A DNA stretch of 64,000 nucleotides from Allomuricauda sp. (GTDB lineage Bacteria; Bacteroidota; Bacteroidia; Flavobacteriales; Flavobacteriaceae): positions 62,001-126,000 of the forward strand of contig NZ_PABT01000032.1 of the NCBI RefSeq assembly GCF_002699205.1. The letters run 5' to 3'. Both the position numbers and the translations under genes were made by a program. The notes beneath the pieces were generated by a model. It was not told the origin of the DNA, searched no databases, and saw nothing but the letters and a program-made list of their open reading frames with translations. This document shows, piece by piece, positions 1-8,771 of this stretch (position 1 is its first letter; the number at the start of each line of letters is the position of its first letter).

Positions 1-588
1 GACGAATTCATGGGCAACCTGATGGTCTATTTAGGTTCCGACAAACAACGGAGCCGACTGGAATTAGACTATGATTTGGTTTTTGACAATGCCAATATGG
101 CCAAGATACGAGCTTCATATTTTGATGAAAGCTACCAGTTTAATTCCAATGCCAGCATTTCCATCAAAGTAAAAGGAAAAGTCAACGATTTTTCAAGAGA
201 ATCCCCCATGCTTTTAAAAGGGTCTTTTTATGAAGTCGACCTGAGTGATCTGGACGCGGGGGAATACCAATTTACCGTTACGGCCCAGAATGAAAACCTG
301 AGTCGGTCAGGGACATTTAGGATATTGGATTTCGACCCTGAAAAACAACTGATCTCTGCCAATTATAAAAAATTGGAGCGCTTGGCACATAAAAATAGGG
401 GCAGACGTTACTTTTTGGATAATGTGCAGACCTTATATGCTGACTTGTCTTCTTCCAAAGAATTTGTTCCGGTTCAAAAGAGCAGGGATAATGTTGTATC
501 TTTAATAGATTTCCGTATTTTACTCGGACTGATGGTTCTTTCGTTAGCATCAGAATGGTTTATCAGAAAGTATAACGGATTAATATAA
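1..588 (+). CDS. C-terminal part of a membrane protein of unknown function (truncated by window edge)
   Basis: The reading frame is open from base 1, so only the C-terminal ~195 residues are present; the ATG at 10 is probably internal. The visible part is a beta-rich extracytoplasmic stretch ending in one hydrophobic segment (about residues 168-183 counted from the ATG) and a short basic tail (ending FIRKYNGLI). That topology, with a large domain outside the membrane and a C-terminal anchor, resembles the end of Bat/VWA-like or other membrane-anchored proteins, but no family motif is visible. It ends 12 nt before the SPFH gene on the same strand, so the two may be co-transcribed. Function unassigned. 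Confidence 0.6.
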   Translation, partial: DEFMGNLMVYLGSDKQRSRLELDYDLVFDNANMAKIRASYFDESYQFNSNASISIKVKGKVNDFSRESPMLLKGSFYEVDLSDLDAGEYQFTVTAQNENLSRSGTFRILDFDPEKQLISANYKKLERLAHKNRGRRYFLDNVQTLYADLSSSKEFVPVQKSRDNVVSLIDFRILLGLMVLSLASEWFIRKYNGLI

Positions 589-600
589 ATCAAAATAAAC

Positions 601-1416
601 ATGGATAAATTACCAAAGATTGCGTTGCCCGCATTGGCAGCGGTTATTTTTTTAATCATCATCATCTCAAAATCAGCTATAACCATAGGTTCGGGTGAAG
701 CAGGTGTGCTTTACAAAACCTTTGGTGGGGGCGTGGTTACCGATGAACCCCCATTGGGAGAGGGCTTTCATTTGGTCGCACCGTGGAACAAGGTATATGT
801 TTATGAAGTTCGTCAGCAAGAAAAACTGGAACAAATGAACGTACTATCTTCTAACGGTCTGGACATTAAATTGGAAGCATCAGTTTGGTTCCAACCTTCA
901 TATAATGAACTTGGCAAACTGCATCAGGAAAAAAGTGAACAGTATATAGATCGCGTTTTGCTTCCCGCCATTCGTTCTGCGGCCCGTAGCGTAGTTGGAA
1001 GATATACTCCGGAACAATTGTATTCGAGTAAACGGGATGCCATCCAACAAGAAATTTTCGAGGAAACCCAAAAAATCGTGGAAGACCAATACATCCAATT
1101 GAACGAAGTTTTGGTGAGGGATGTAACCTTGCCACCCACGATCAAGGACGCCATCGAACGTAAACTAAAACAGGAGCAAGAGTCTTTGGAATACGAATTT
1201 AGATTGGTAACGGCCCAAAAGGAAGCCGAAAAAGTTCGTATTGAAGCGCAAGGTAAAGCAGATGCCAACCGAATACTCAGTGCTTCATTGACAGATAAAA
1301 TATTGCAGGACAAGGGTATAGATGCGACAATAAAGCTTTCAGAATCACCAAACACCAAAGTGATCGTGGTAGGGTCAGGTGATAGTGGACTGCCATTAAT
1401 TTTAGGAAATAACTAA
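601..1416 (+). CDS. SPFH/prohibitin family membrane protein
   Basis: 271 residues. An N-terminal transmembrane segment (about 9-27, hydrophobic, ending IIIISK) is followed by an SPFH/Band-7 domain with the family's typical GxGEAGVLYK start and GFHLVAPW turn. Residues ~150-225 form a charged, helix-rich stretch (EKLKQEQ..., AQKEAEKVRIEAQGKADAN) of the kind that drives prohibitin/stomatin ring assembly. The family forms membrane scaffolds, and bacterial prohibitins often associate with membrane proteases. Length is normal for bacterial prohibitins. The start codon is ATG, 12 nt after the upstream stop. The family call is secure; the cellular role is inferred. Confidence 0.88.
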   Translation: MDKLPKIALPALAAVIFLIIIISKSAITIGSGEAGVLYKTFGGGVVTDEPPLGEGFHLVAPWNKVYVYEVRQQEKLEQMNVLSSNGLDIKLEASVWFQPSYNELGKLHQEKSEQYIDRVLLPAIRSAARSVVGRYTPEQLYSSKRDAIQQEIFEETQKIVEDQYIQLNEVLVRDVTLPPTIKDAIERKLKQEQESLEYEFRLVTAQKEAEKVRIEAQGKADANRILSASLTDKILQDKGIDATIKLSESPNTKVIVVGSGDSGLPLILGNN

Positions 1417-1426
1417 ATTTCCCTTT

Positions 1427-1454
1427 TTTGATATAAAAATATATTCTACTTTTG
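1427..1454 (+). promoter_or_regulatory. Predicted his operon promoter (Bacteroidota type)
   Basis: A TTTG at 1427-1430 and a TACTTTTG at 1447-1454 match the Bacteroidota -33 (TTG/TTTG) and -7 (TAnnTTTG) boxes with a 16-nt spacer, slightly short of the usual range. The expected start site, a few bases after 1454, falls at or just before the leader ATG at 1462, so the leader peptide mRNA would be nearly leaderless. Predicted by eye from consensus only. Confidence 0.6.
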
Positions 1455-1461
1455 GGGTGTT

Positions 1462-1515
1462 ATGAGAAACAGAAACACACATCATCATTTTTATACTTGC
1501 CCTCAAGCGAGATAG
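1462..1515 (+). CDS. Histidine-rich leader peptide of the his operon (17 codons)
   Basis: The short frame reads MRNRNTHHHFYTCPQAR and stops at TAG 1513-1515. Three consecutive His codons lie at 1480-1488. It sits just after a predicted promoter and just before an intrinsic terminator that precedes hisG, which is the layout of a ribosome-mediated transcription attenuator. Its last codons (bases 1502-1509) form the 5' arm of a possible antiterminator. When charged tRNA-His is scarce, a ribosome stalled on the His run would leave that arm free; one that reaches the stop codon would cover it. Position, His run and downstream hairpins are seen; the regulatory role is inferred from classical his attenuators. 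Confidence 0.8.
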   Translation: MRNRNTHHHFYTCPQAR

Positions 1516-1557
1516 AAATGTATTGTTGTTTTTAAAATATATTCTAACCCGTTTGAG
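1502..1557 (+). promoter_or_regulatory. Predicted antiterminator pairing of the his attenuator
   Basis: Bases 1502-1509 (CTCAAGCG) can pair with 1550-1557 (CGTTTGAG), giving seven Watson-Crick pairs and one G-U. The second segment is part of the 5' arm of the terminator at 1546-1579, so the two structures cannot form together. The first segment overlaps the last sense codons of the leader peptide, as attenuation requires. Confidence 0.65.
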
Positions 1558-1579
1558 AAATCAAACGGGTTTATTTTTT
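1546..1579 (+). terminator. Intrinsic terminator (attenuator) upstream of hisG
   Basis: A perfect 11-bp stem, AACCCGTTTGA (1546-1556) with TCAAACGGGTT (1561-1571), closed by a GAAA loop and followed by TATTTTTT. It lies between the leader peptide and hisG (start 1615), so it would block expression of the biosynthetic genes when histidine is plentiful. Confidence 0.88.
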
Positions 1580-1614
1580 GCACCCATTTGGTTTTTCAAA
1601 CAAAAAATTGAAAA

Positions 1615-2472
1615 ATGACAAAAATTAGGATTGCCGTTCAGAAAAGTGGCCGTTTAAACGAGGATTCCCTCAAAATTTTAAAAGATTGCGGTATTTCCAT
1701 CGACAATGGAAAAGACCAGCTAAAAGCGACTTCCCATAATTTTCCCTTGGAAGTCTTTTATTTGAGAAACGGGGATATTCCGCAATACCTTCGTGATGGG
1801 GTTGTTGATATTGCCATTATCGGGGAAAATGTATTGATCGAAAAAGGAAAGGATATTTCCATTGCGGAACGATTGGGTTTTTCCAAATGCCGTGTATCCC
1901 TTGCAGTACCAAAAAATGTGACCTACAATTCCATCAAAGATTTTGAGGGTAAAAAAATAGCTACTTCCTACCCAAATACGGTCAAGGAATATTTGGAGTC
2001 AAAAGGAGTTACGGCAGATTTGCACCTTATCAACGGCTCCGTGGAAATTGCTCCCAATATTGGTCTTGCGTATGGTATTTGCGATATTGTGTCCAGCGGA
2101 AGTACACTGTTCAAAAATAATTTGAAAGAAGTGGAGGTTATGCTCAAAAGTGAAGCTGTACTGGCAGTATCTCCTTCCATTTCAGACGAACGCAAAGAAT
2201 TGCTGAAGAAAATCCAGTTCAGGATCAAATCAGTCCTTCAAGCCCGTCAGAACAAATATGTGTTGATGAATGCGCCCAACAACAAGTTGGACGAGATAAT
2301 TTCCATTCTGCCGGGAATGCGGAGCCCTACGGTGCTTCCATTGGCCGAAGAAGGTTGGAGTTCGGTACACACCGTAATCAACCGCGAAACCTTTTGGGAA
2401 GTGATCGACGAACTTAAAGAGGCCGGTGCCGAAGGTATTCTGGTTTGTCCAATTGAAAAAATGGTTTTGTAG
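1615..2472 (+). CDS. hisG: ATP phosphoribosyltransferase (long form)
   Basis: 285 residues; catalyses the first step of histidine synthesis, joining ATP and PRPP to give phosphoribosyl-ATP. The N-terminal half has the two-lobed periplasmic-binding-protein-like catalytic fold, with the phosphate-binding stretch DIVSSGSTL near residue 160. The C-terminal ~75 residues form the ACT-like regulatory domain (around MRSPTVLPL) that binds histidine for feedback inhibition in long-form HisG. The presence of this domain fits an operon with no hisZ. It is the first structural gene after the attenuator, 35 nt from the terminator. ATG start. Confidence 0.97.
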   Translation: MTKIRIAVQKSGRLNEDSLKILKDCGISIDNGKDQLKATSHNFPLEVFYLRNGDIPQYLRDGVVDIAIIGENVLIEKGKDISIAERLGFSKCRVSLAVPKNVTYNSIKDFEGKKIATSYPNTVKEYLESKGVTADLHLINGSVEIAPNIGLAYGICDIVSSGSTLFKNNLKEVEVMLKSEAVLAVSPSISDERKELLKKIQFRIKSVLQARQNKYVLMNAPNNKLDEIISILPGMRSPTVLPLAEEGWSSVHTVINRETFWEVIDELKEAGAEGILVCPIEKMVL

Positions 2473-2481
2473 CACTTAAAA

Positions 2482-2922
2482 ATGGAAACGCAGTTCAACA
2501 TACAATGGATTCCCACCAACGATTTGAAGCGTATTTTACCATTGGCCTATACGCTCAACAATGAAAAAATCCCAATGGAAGTTTTGGAGGATCGTTTGTC
2601 GGAAATGATACCCATGGGATATCAATGTATTGGGGTCTATGATAATGAAAAATTAATCGGTATTTGTGGGGTTTGGGTATTGAACAAACTTTATTCAGGC
2701 AAACATGTGGAACCCGATAATGTCATCATTTCACCGGACTATCAAAATAGGGGCATTGGTAAACTTATGATGCAATTTTTGGATAACTACGCTAAGGAAA
2801 TTGGTTGCGAAGGGGCAGAAGTCAATTGCTACGTAAAAAATACGAGAGGGAAGAAATTTTGGGAAAATCATGGATACGAACCATTGGGCCACCACATGAT
2901 CAAAAAGTATACAGATGAATAA
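2482..2922 (+). CDS. GNAT family N-acetyltransferase inside the his operon
   Basis: 146 residues. The acetyl-CoA binding motif A is clear at residues 88-93 (QNRGIG, within DYQNRGIGKLMMQF), and the domain ends with the usual GNAT strand (KKFWENHGYEPLGHHMIKK). Full length for a single-domain GNAT. It starts 9 nt after hisG and its last 8 bases overlap hisD, so it is translated as part of the operon. The substrate cannot be read from sequence. GNAT genes at this spot in flavobacterial his operons suggest a role tied to amino acid or translation metabolism, but that is conjecture. Confidence 0.88.
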   Translation: METQFNIQWIPTNDLKRILPLAYTLNNEKIPMEVLEDRLSEMIPMGYQCIGVYDNEKLIGICGVWVLNKLYSGKHVEPDNVIISPDYQNRGIGKLMMQFLDNYAKEIGCEGAEVNCYVKNTRGKKFWENHGYEPLGHHMIKKYTDE

Positions 2923-4198
2923 AATATATAATCCAGATATAACCAGTTGGGAACAACTGCTAAAGCGACCCACCCAAACCGTGGCCGATATTGAAGCTAC
3001 GGTCAACACCATTTTTAATGAAGTTAAAAAGGAGGGGGACACCGTTATTAAAAAATATACAGCTCAATTTGATGGAGTTGCTCTTGATGAATTTATTGTG
3101 GGCCCAGATGAAATTGAAGCGGCCTCCAATGCCATTTCTAAAGCGTTAAAAGCAGCCATTAATTTGGCCAAAAACAATATTGAGAAGTTCCATGCCGCCC
3201 AAAAAACGTCTAAAGTTGAAGTAGAATCCATGCCCGGCGTAGAGTGCTGGCAAGAAAAACGACCCATTCAAAAAATCGGTCTATACATCCCTGGGGGCAC
3301 TGCTCCTTTGTTTTCCACCATTTTGATGTTGGCCATCCCAGCTAAATTGGCGGGTTGTAAAGAAATCGTACTCTGCAGTCCACCAGATAAGAATGGTGAA
3401 ATCAATCCTGCCATTTTATATACGGCCCAACTTTGTGGTGTCACACAAATTTTCAAAGTAGGCGGTATTCAGGCCATTGCGGGTATGACATTCGGAACCG
3501 AATCCATCCCACAAGTGTACAAGATTTTCGGCCCTGGAAACCAATATGTGACCGTTGCAAAGCAATTGGCCACGAAATATGGCGTAGCTATCGATATGCC
3601 CGCCGGACCAAGTGAACTTTTGGTGGTGGCAGATGATTCGGCCAACCCTGCTTTTGTGGCATCCGATTTATTAAGTCAGGCAGAACACGGTGTTGACAGT
3701 CAAGTGATTTTGGTTTCTACCTCCAAAAAATTGATTGAAGCTGTGGAGGAAGAAATCGACAAACAGATACCTCAATTGCCAAGAGCAGAAATTGCCAAGA
3801 AATCGATAGCCAACAGTAAATTGATTTTGGTGAAAAATGACCAAGAGGCCCTTAGACTTATCAACGAATATGGCCCAGAGCACTTTATTGTTTGTGTTGA
3901 AAATGAGGATTTTTATGTGGAGAATATTCAAAATGCAGGCTCGGTGTTTATTGGAAACTATACGCCCGAAAGTGCTGGTGATTATGCTTCGGGAACCAAT
4001 CATACCCTGCCGACCAACGGTTATGCCAAACAATACAGTGGGGTGAACTTGGATAGTTTTATGAAGAGCATGACTTTTCAAAAAATATCCAAAAATGGCA
4101 TACAGGGCATTGGTAATGCTATAGAGTTGATGGCCGAAGCAGAAGGGTTACAGGCGCATAAAAATGCGGTCACGTTAAGATTGAATAGTTTAAAATAA
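2915..4198 (+). CDS. hisD: Histidinol dehydrogenase
   Basis: 427 residues, normal for the family. The enzyme oxidises L-histidinol to histidine in two NAD-dependent steps using a zinc ion. Recognisable blocks include GLYIPGGTAPLFST, FKVGGIQAIAGMTFG, FGPGNQYVTVAKQ, IDMPAGPSELLV, SQAEHGVDSQ, and the catalytic/zinc region around GPEHF and AGDYASGTNHTLPT. It overlaps the GNAT gene by 8 nt and its stop shares one base with the hisC start (TAATG), indicating tight coupling. Confidence 0.97.
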   Translation: MNKIYNPDITSWEQLLKRPTQTVADIEATVNTIFNEVKKEGDTVIKKYTAQFDGVALDEFIVGPDEIEAASNAISKALKAAINLAKNNIEKFHAAQKTSKVEVESMPGVECWQEKRPIQKIGLYIPGGTAPLFSTILMLAIPAKLAGCKEIVLCSPPDKNGEINPAILYTAQLCGVTQIFKVGGIQAIAGMTFGTESIPQVYKIFGPGNQYVTVAKQLATKYGVAIDMPAGPSELLVVADDSANPAFVASDLLSQAEHGVDSQVILVSTSKKLIEAVEEEIDKQIPQLPRAEIAKKSIANSKLILVKNDQEALRLINEYGPEHFIVCVENEDFYVENIQNAGSVFIGNYTPESAGDYASGTNHTLPTNGYAKQYSGVNLDSFMKSMTFQKISKNGIQGIGNAIELMAEAEGLQAHKNAVTLRLNSLK

Positions 4199-5244
4199 TG
4201 AAGGGATTTGATATAAATAGGATCGTAAGAAAATCGGTGAGCGTGTTGCAGCCCTATTCTTCGGCACGGGACGAATATGTTTCCGATGGCTCCGAAATGA
4301 TTTTTCTGGATGCCAACGAAAACCCGTTTGACAATGGGGTCAACCGTTACCCAGACCCTTACCAGCGTAGTTTAAAATCGCTTTTGGCTGAACAAAAAGA
4401 AGTATCACCAAACCAAATTTTATTCGGTAATGGCAGCGATGAAGTCCTTGACCTCATTTTTAGGGCTTTCTGCGAACCCAATCAGGATAACATCATCACT
4501 TTGCCGCCCACTTATGGCATGTACAAGGTTTTGGCCGGTATCAATGCAGTAGAGAACAAAGAGATTTTACTAACTTCAGATTTTGAGCCTAATGTGCCAG
4601 AAATTCTTAAGGTTGTTGATGAAACCACCAAAATCATTTTCATCTGCTCGCCAAACAACCCTACGGGGAATTCTTTCAACAAAGAAACCGTTCGTGAGCT
4701 ACTGGAATCATTCAAAGGTTTAGTGGTCATTGACGAAGCTTATATCGATTTTTCAAAAGATGAAAGCTGGTTGTCACAGCTACGGAAACACCCTAATCTG
4801 ATTGTTACGCAAACCCTGTCCAAAGCATACGGATTGGCAGGAATCAGACTGGGGATATGCTATGCATCAGAAGAAATCATAGGTGTTTTGAACAAAATCA
4901 AACCACCATACAACGTTAATCAACTATCGCAACAACGAGCATTACAGCGTGTATTGAATCAAGATTTGGTAAATCAAGAGGTACAGCAAATTCTTGATGA
5001 AAGAACTGAATTGATGAAAGCTTTGGATAGCTTGGAGTTTGTGACAAAATTATATCCGACCGATGCCAATTTTGTATTGGCAAAGGTGGATGATGCCAAC
5101 AAACGCTACCAGCAGTTATTGGAAAAACAAGTAGTGGTGCGTAACCGAAGTTCACAACCTCTCTGCGAGAACACTTTGCGATTTACGGTTGGGACACCTG
5201 AAGAAAACAAAAAACTGATAGCCATTTTAAAAGACATACAATAA
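4198..5244 (+). CDS. hisC: Histidinol-phosphate aminotransferase
   Basis: 348 residues; a fold-type I PLP enzyme that transfers an amino group from glutamate to imidazole acetol phosphate. The substrate-loop motif LDANENPF lies at 37-44, NGSDE near 78, SPNNPTG at 151-157, VIDEAYIDF at about 177-185, and the PLP-binding lysine is K209 in [10 protein letters not shown]. It begins in the hisD stop codon and ends in the hisB start codon, both by one-base overlaps. Confidence 0.97.
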   Translation: MKGFDINRIVRKSVSVLQPYSSARDEYVSDGSEMIFLDANENPFDNGVNRYPDPYQRSLKSLLAEQKEVSPNQILFGNGSDEVLDLIFRAFCEPNQDNIITLPPTYGMYKVLAGINAVENKEILLTSDFEPNVPEILKVVDETTKIIFICSPNNPTGNSFNKETVRELLESFKGLVVIDEAYIDFSKDESWLSQLRKHPNLIVTQTLSKAYGLAGIRLGICYASEEIIGVLNKIKPPYNVNQLSQQRALQRVLNQDLVNQEVQQILDERTELMKALDSLEFVTKLYPTDANFVLAKVDDANKRYQQLLEKQVVVRNRSSQPLCENTLRFTVGTPEENKKLIAILKDIQ

Positions 5245-6380
5245 TGGGCAAGAAAGTATTATTTATAGATCGTGATGGAACCATCATCAAAGAAACCGAA
5301 GATGAGCAAATAGATGCTTTTGAAAAAATGATATTCTACCCCAAAGTGTTCACCTATTTGGGTAAAATTGCCAAAGAATTGGATTACGAATTGGTGATGA
5401 TCACCAACCAAGATGGATTGGGAACTGATATCTTTCCTGAAGAGACCTTTTGGCCCGTACACAACTTCATCATCAAATCTTTTGAAAATGAAGGCATTGT
5501 GTTCGACAATGTGTTTATAGACAGAACATTCCCCAAGGATAACGCAGATACCCGTAAACCAGGCACAGGCATGCTGACATCCTATTTTTCCGAGGATTAT
5601 GATCTTGAAAATTCATTTGTGATCGGTGACCGCTTGACCGATGTGGAGCTTGCTAAAAATTTAGGGGCAAAAGGAATTTTCATCAATGATGAAACCCATT
5701 TGGGAACCGACGAGATTACCGTGAAGCGGGACGAACTTGAGGAATACATCGCATTGGAAACCAACGATTGGGAAAGAATCTACGAGTTTTTGAAATTGGA
5801 AAATCGCATTGCCGAAATATCCAGAAAAACCAACGAAACCGATATCAAAATTAAAATCAACCTTGATGGTAAAGGTAAAAGCGACATTAGTACAGGTTTG
5901 GCGTTTTTTGACCATATGTTGGACCAATTGGCACGCCACGGTCAAATAGATCTGGAAATCAAGGTAAATGGAGATTTGGAAGTGGATGAACACCACACCA
6001 TCGAGGATACCGCCATTGCGCTGGGCGAGGTTTTCTCCAAAGCTCTTGGTGATAAACTGGGAATCGAGCGCTACGGTTTTTGTCTACCGATGGACGATTG
6101 CCTAGCACAAGTGGCCATCGATTTTGGTGGTAGGAATTGGCTTGTTTGGGACACGGAATTCAAACGTGAGAAAGTAGGTGATATGCCGACAGAAATGTTT
6201 ATGCACTTTTTTAAATCGTTCACGGATGGGGCCAAGGCCAATTTGAACATTAAGGCAGAAGGCACCAACGAGCATCATAAAATCGAGGCCATATTTAAAG
6301 CGTTTGCCAAGTCCATTAAAATGGCGGTAAAACGTGATGTTGAAAAAATGGTTTTGCCATCAACGAAGGGAGTTTTATAA
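5244..6380 (+). CDS. hisB: Bifunctional histidinol-phosphatase / imidazoleglycerol-phosphate dehydratase
   Basis: 378 residues with two domains. Residues 1 to about 165 form a HAD-type histidinol phosphate phosphatase, with catalytic aspartates D9 and D11 in FIDRDGT and a later [12 protein letters not shown] motif. From about 190 to the end lies the IGPD domain, with metal-binding histidine clusters [29 protein letters not shown] and [17 protein letters not shown]. The fusion is the form known from enterobacteria and Bacteroidota. It is the last gene before the four-helix-bundle insertion that separates it from hisH by 450 nt. Confidence 0.97.
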   Translation: MGKKVLFIDRDGTIIKETEDEQIDAFEKMIFYPKVFTYLGKIAKELDYELVMITNQDGLGTDIFPEETFWPVHNFIIKSFENEGIVFDNVFIDRTFPKDNADTRKPGTGMLTSYFSEDYDLENSFVIGDRLTDVELAKNLGAKGIFINDETHLGTDEITVKRDELEEYIALETNDWERIYEFLKLENRIAEISRKTNETDIKIKINLDGKGKSDISTGLAFFDHMLDQLARHGQIDLEIKVNGDLEVDEHHTIEDTAIALGEVFSKALGDKLGIERYGFCLPMDDCLAQVAIDFGGRNWLVWDTEFKREKVGDMPTEMFMHFFKSFTDGAKANLNIKAEGTNEHHKIEAIFKAFAKSIKMAVKRDVEKMVLPSTKGVL

Positions 6381-6397
6381 AAATTAGAATAGGAAAA

Positions 6398-6418
6398 GTA
6401 CAAAGTACGAACTACAAA
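6398..6418 (+). repeat. Left heptamer array flanking the four-helix-bundle gene
   Basis: Three consecutive 7-bp units, GTACAAA, GTACGAA and CTACAAA, lie between the hisB stop and the four-helix-bundle gene. Related units occur in inverted orientation on the other side of that gene. Confidence 0.6.
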
Positions 6419-6425
6419 TAGCCTG

Positions 6426-6779
6426 ATGAAAAAAGATTTAAAAGATAGAACAAAGGCATTTGCTATCAGAACTTGGAAGTTATGTTCAGACATCCCAAAA
6501 ACGAGAGAGTACAACGCTTACGTTAATCAATTGATACGATGTTCCAGTTCTGTAGGAGCGAATTATAGAGCTTCACAACGAGCAAAATCCCGTGCAGATT
6601 TCATCAACAAACTTAAAATTGTTGAAGAAGAAATTGATGAAAGCATGTATTTTCTAGAATTGTTAATGGAAATAAGTAAAGTTGATTTGACAGAAATAAA
6701 ATCATTGCATACCGAGGCAAGTGAAATATTGGCAATAATGGTTTCATCCATCAAAACAGCAAGATCAAATGGTAAATAG
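6426..6779 (+). CDS. Four-helix-bundle protein (23S rRNA intervening-sequence / S23 family)
   Basis: 117 residues, all-helical. It has the family hallmarks near the N-terminus (AIRTWKLCSDIPKTREY, then NQLIRCSSSVGANYRASQRAKSRADFINKLKIVEEEIDESMYFLELL). The family was first described as the protein encoded in intervening sequences of some 23S rRNAs and is now known as a common stand-alone gene in Bacteroidota; its function is unknown, though the bundle assembles as a pentamer in solved structures. Here it interrupts the his operon between hisB and hisH and is flanked by inverted heptamer arrays, suggesting it arrived as a small insertion unit. Family call firm; role unknown. Confidence 0.9.
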   Translation: MKKDLKDRTKAFAIRTWKLCSDIPKTREYNAYVNQLIRCSSSVGANYRASQRAKSRADFINKLKIVEEEIDESMYFLELLMEISKVDLTEIKSLHTEASEILAIMVSSIKTARSNGK

Positions 6780-6789
6780 TATTGAATTG

Positions 6790-6817
6790 TTCATTTTTCG
6801 TACTTCTAACTTCGAAC
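6790..6817 (-). repeat. Right heptamer array flanking the four-helix-bundle gene
   Basis: Read on the minus strand, four consecutive units, GTTCGAA, GTTAGAA, GTACGAA and AAATGAA, mirror the array at 6398-6418. Together they frame the four-helix-bundle gene like terminal inverted repeats. Confidence 0.6.
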
Positions 6818-6830
6818 ATTGTATTTTGAT

Positions 6831-7412
6831 ATGAAAATTGTAATTATAGATTATGGTGCAGGAAACATCCAGAGTATCATGTTTGCCATAAAAAGGCTTG
6901 GTTACAAGGCCATTTTAAGTCATGATGCGGAAGAAATTCAAGGTGCGGACAAAATAATTTTCCCTGGAGTGGGGGAAGCGAGCTCAGCTATGGAAAAATT
7001 GAAGGACACCGGTTTGGATAAAGTGATTCCAACCTTAGAACAACCAGTTTTGGGCATTTGTTTGGGGATGCAGTTGATGTGCAACTCATCAGAGGAAGGC
7101 AATACCACAGGGCTCGGTATTTTTGATCTGGATGTAGTGAGATTTTCAAATAAAGTGAAGGTCCCACAAATTGGATGGAACCAGATTTCTGATTTAAAAA
7201 GTGACCTTTTCACCAATGTTCCAGAGAAATCATACATCTATTTGGTGCATAGCTTTTATGCCCCGATCGGAAAAGAGACCATTGCCACCTCAGAATATGA
7301 CGTAACCTACAGTGCCGCTTTGCGAAAAAATAATTTTTATGGAGTGCAGTTTCACCCAGAAAAAAGTAGTGATGTGGGCAGTGGGATATTGCAAAACTTT
7401 CTAAACCTATAA
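6831..7412 (+). CDS. hisH: Imidazole glycerol phosphate synthase, glutamine amidotransferase subunit
   Basis: 193 residues from the ATG at 6831, which begins the canonical [12 protein letters not shown]; an upstream TTG at 6819 adds only four atypical residues. It is a class I glutaminase with nucleophile C77 in GICLGMQ and H175/E177 in QFHPEKS. It supplies ammonia to HisF to make IGP and AICAR. It lies directly after the inserted four-helix-bundle unit and 2 nt before hisA. Confidence 0.96.
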   Translation: MKIVIIDYGAGNIQSIMFAIKRLGYKAILSHDAEEIQGADKIIFPGVGEASSAMEKLKDTGLDKVIPTLEQPVLGICLGMQLMCNSSEEGNTTGLGIFDLDVVRFSNKVKVPQIGWNQISDLKSDLFTNVPEKSYIYLVHSFYAPIGKETIATSEYDVTYSAALRKNNFYGVQFHPEKSSDVGSGILQNFLNL

Positions 7413-7414
7413 CT

Positions 7415-8146
7415 ATGAGATTGATCCCTGCCATAGACATCATAGATGGAAAATGTGTCCGACTCTCCAAAGGAGATTACGGGACCAAAAAAGTTTACAA
7501 TGAAAACCCATTGGAAGTCGCCAAAGAATTTGAGGCACACGGTATTCAATATCTACATTTGGTGGATTTGGACGGTGCCAAATCCAAGCATATCGTTAAC
7601 CATAAGGTTTTGGAAACCATTGCATCAAAAACCAGCTTACAAATTGATTTTGGGGGAGGTTTAAAGTCTGATGAAGATCTGCACATTGCCTTTGAAAGTG
7701 GGGCCCATCAAATTACGGGCGGAAGCATTGCCGTTAAGGATCAAGAAACCTTTTTGGGGTGGCTGGAAAATTATGGTCCAGAAAAAATTATTCTTGGAGC
7801 CGATGCCAACAACGAAAAAGTAGCTGTTTCCGGCTGGCAAGAAGAATCAGAGATGGAACTAATCCCTTTTGTTCAGAAATACCAATCAAATGGTATTCAA
7901 TATGTTATTTGTACTGATATTAGCAAAGATGGCATGTTACAAGGACCATCATTCCAGTTATACAAAAAAATACTGTCACAAACCAAAAAAGGCTTAAATT
8001 TAATTGCCAGCGGTGGTATTTCCACTTTTGACGAACTCCCCAAACTTGCTGAAATTGGTTGTGAAGGTACAATCATTGGTAAAGCCATTTATGAAGGAAA
8101 TATCAGTTTAACACAATTGGAACATTATATTCTCGAAAATGGATAA
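7415..8146 (+). CDS. hisA: ProFAR isomerase (phosphoribosylformimino-5-aminoimidazole carboxamide ribotide isomerase)
   Basis: 243 residues; a (beta/alpha)8 barrel that performs the Amadori rearrangement of ProFAR to PRFAR. The general-base aspartate D8 lies in [13 protein letters not shown], the second catalytic Asp in [10 protein letters not shown], and the phosphate-binding loops in DFGGGLKSD and ASGGISTF. It starts 2 nt after hisH and its end overlaps the DinB-family gene by 8 nt. Confidence 0.97.
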   Translation: MRLIPAIDIIDGKCVRLSKGDYGTKKVYNENPLEVAKEFEAHGIQYLHLVDLDGAKSKHIVNHKVLETIASKTSLQIDFGGGLKSDEDLHIAFESGAHQITGGSIAVKDQETFLGWLENYGPEKIILGADANNEKVAVSGWQEESEMELIPFVQKYQSNGIQYVICTDISKDGMLQGPSFQLYKKILSQTKKGLNLIASGGISTFDELPKLAEIGCEGTIIGKAIYEGNISLTQLEHYILENG

Positions 8147-8654
8147 AGAAAAACAACTCCTTGAAGAAATCATTTGGCATGTGGGTTATCGCATGAATGA
8201 AAGCCTGCGCATGATCAAAATCTGTATGGAGCAATTGTCAGAGGAGCAAGTCTGGCAAAAGCCCAATGAATCCAGTAATAGTATTGCGAATCTAATACTT
8301 CATCTCTGCGGAAACATTACCCAGTATGGAATCGCCTCCATCCAAAATTTGGAGGATAGGCGCCAACGAGATGAGGAATTTTCAACAGCATCCGGTTACA
8401 ATAAGGCAGAATTGATAAAAATGCTGGAAGATACCATAGACGAAGCCAAAAGAGCATTTTACGAAGCGTCCTTGGAAGAATTGTTGCGAAAGCGATATGT
8501 CCAAGGGTTTAATTTCTCCGGTATAGGCAATATCATCCATGTAACCGAACACTTGTCCTACCATACCGGTCAGATAGCGCTTTGGACCAAGATATTGAAC
8601 AATCAAGATCTTGGGTTTTATTCAGGGGTTGATTTGAACGTGAAGAACAATTAA
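8139..8654 (+). CDS. DinB family protein
   Basis: 171 residues with the four-helix DinB/YfiT fold pattern. Potential metal-ligand histidines are in LILHLCGNI near residue 50 and [12 protein letters not shown] near residue 135 (HxxxH). The related bacillithiol/mycothiol-dependent enzymes use a His triad to hold a metal, so this could be a metal-dependent thiol transferase or hydrolase, but the substrate is unknown. The ATG overlaps the 3' end of hisA by 8 nt, showing translational coupling to the his operon. Confidence 0.87.
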   Translation: MDKEKQLLEEIIWHVGYRMNESLRMIKICMEQLSEEQVWQKPNESSNSIANLILHLCGNITQYGIASIQNLEDRRQRDEEFSTASGYNKAELIKMLEDTIDEAKRAFYEASLEELLRKRYVQGFNFSGIGNIIHVTEHLSYHTGQIALWTKILNNQDLGFYSGVDLNVKNN

Positions 8655-8662
8655 CATAAAAG

Positions 8663-8733
8663 TACTATGCTGAACCCGTTTCAGCATCCCATCAACAAGA
8701 GTGGTGAGACCCTGAAACAAAGTCAGGGTGACG
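8663..8733 (+). repeat. Empty copy 1 of the two-hairpin unit
   Basis: Two hairpins separated by a short spacer. The first, TGCTGAA...TTCAGCA with loop CCCGT, spans about 8668-8686. The second, ACCCTGA...TCAGGGT, spans about 8709-8729. The spacer between them carries no ORF. The same two hairpins bound the GIY-YIG gene downstream and recur as a third copy at 9153-9223. The outermost bases on the left differ from the other copies (GTACT instead of CGTCA). Confidence 0.85.
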
Positions 8734-8771
8734 GTGAATAATAATGGAAAAATTAAAATAATAAATTATAA

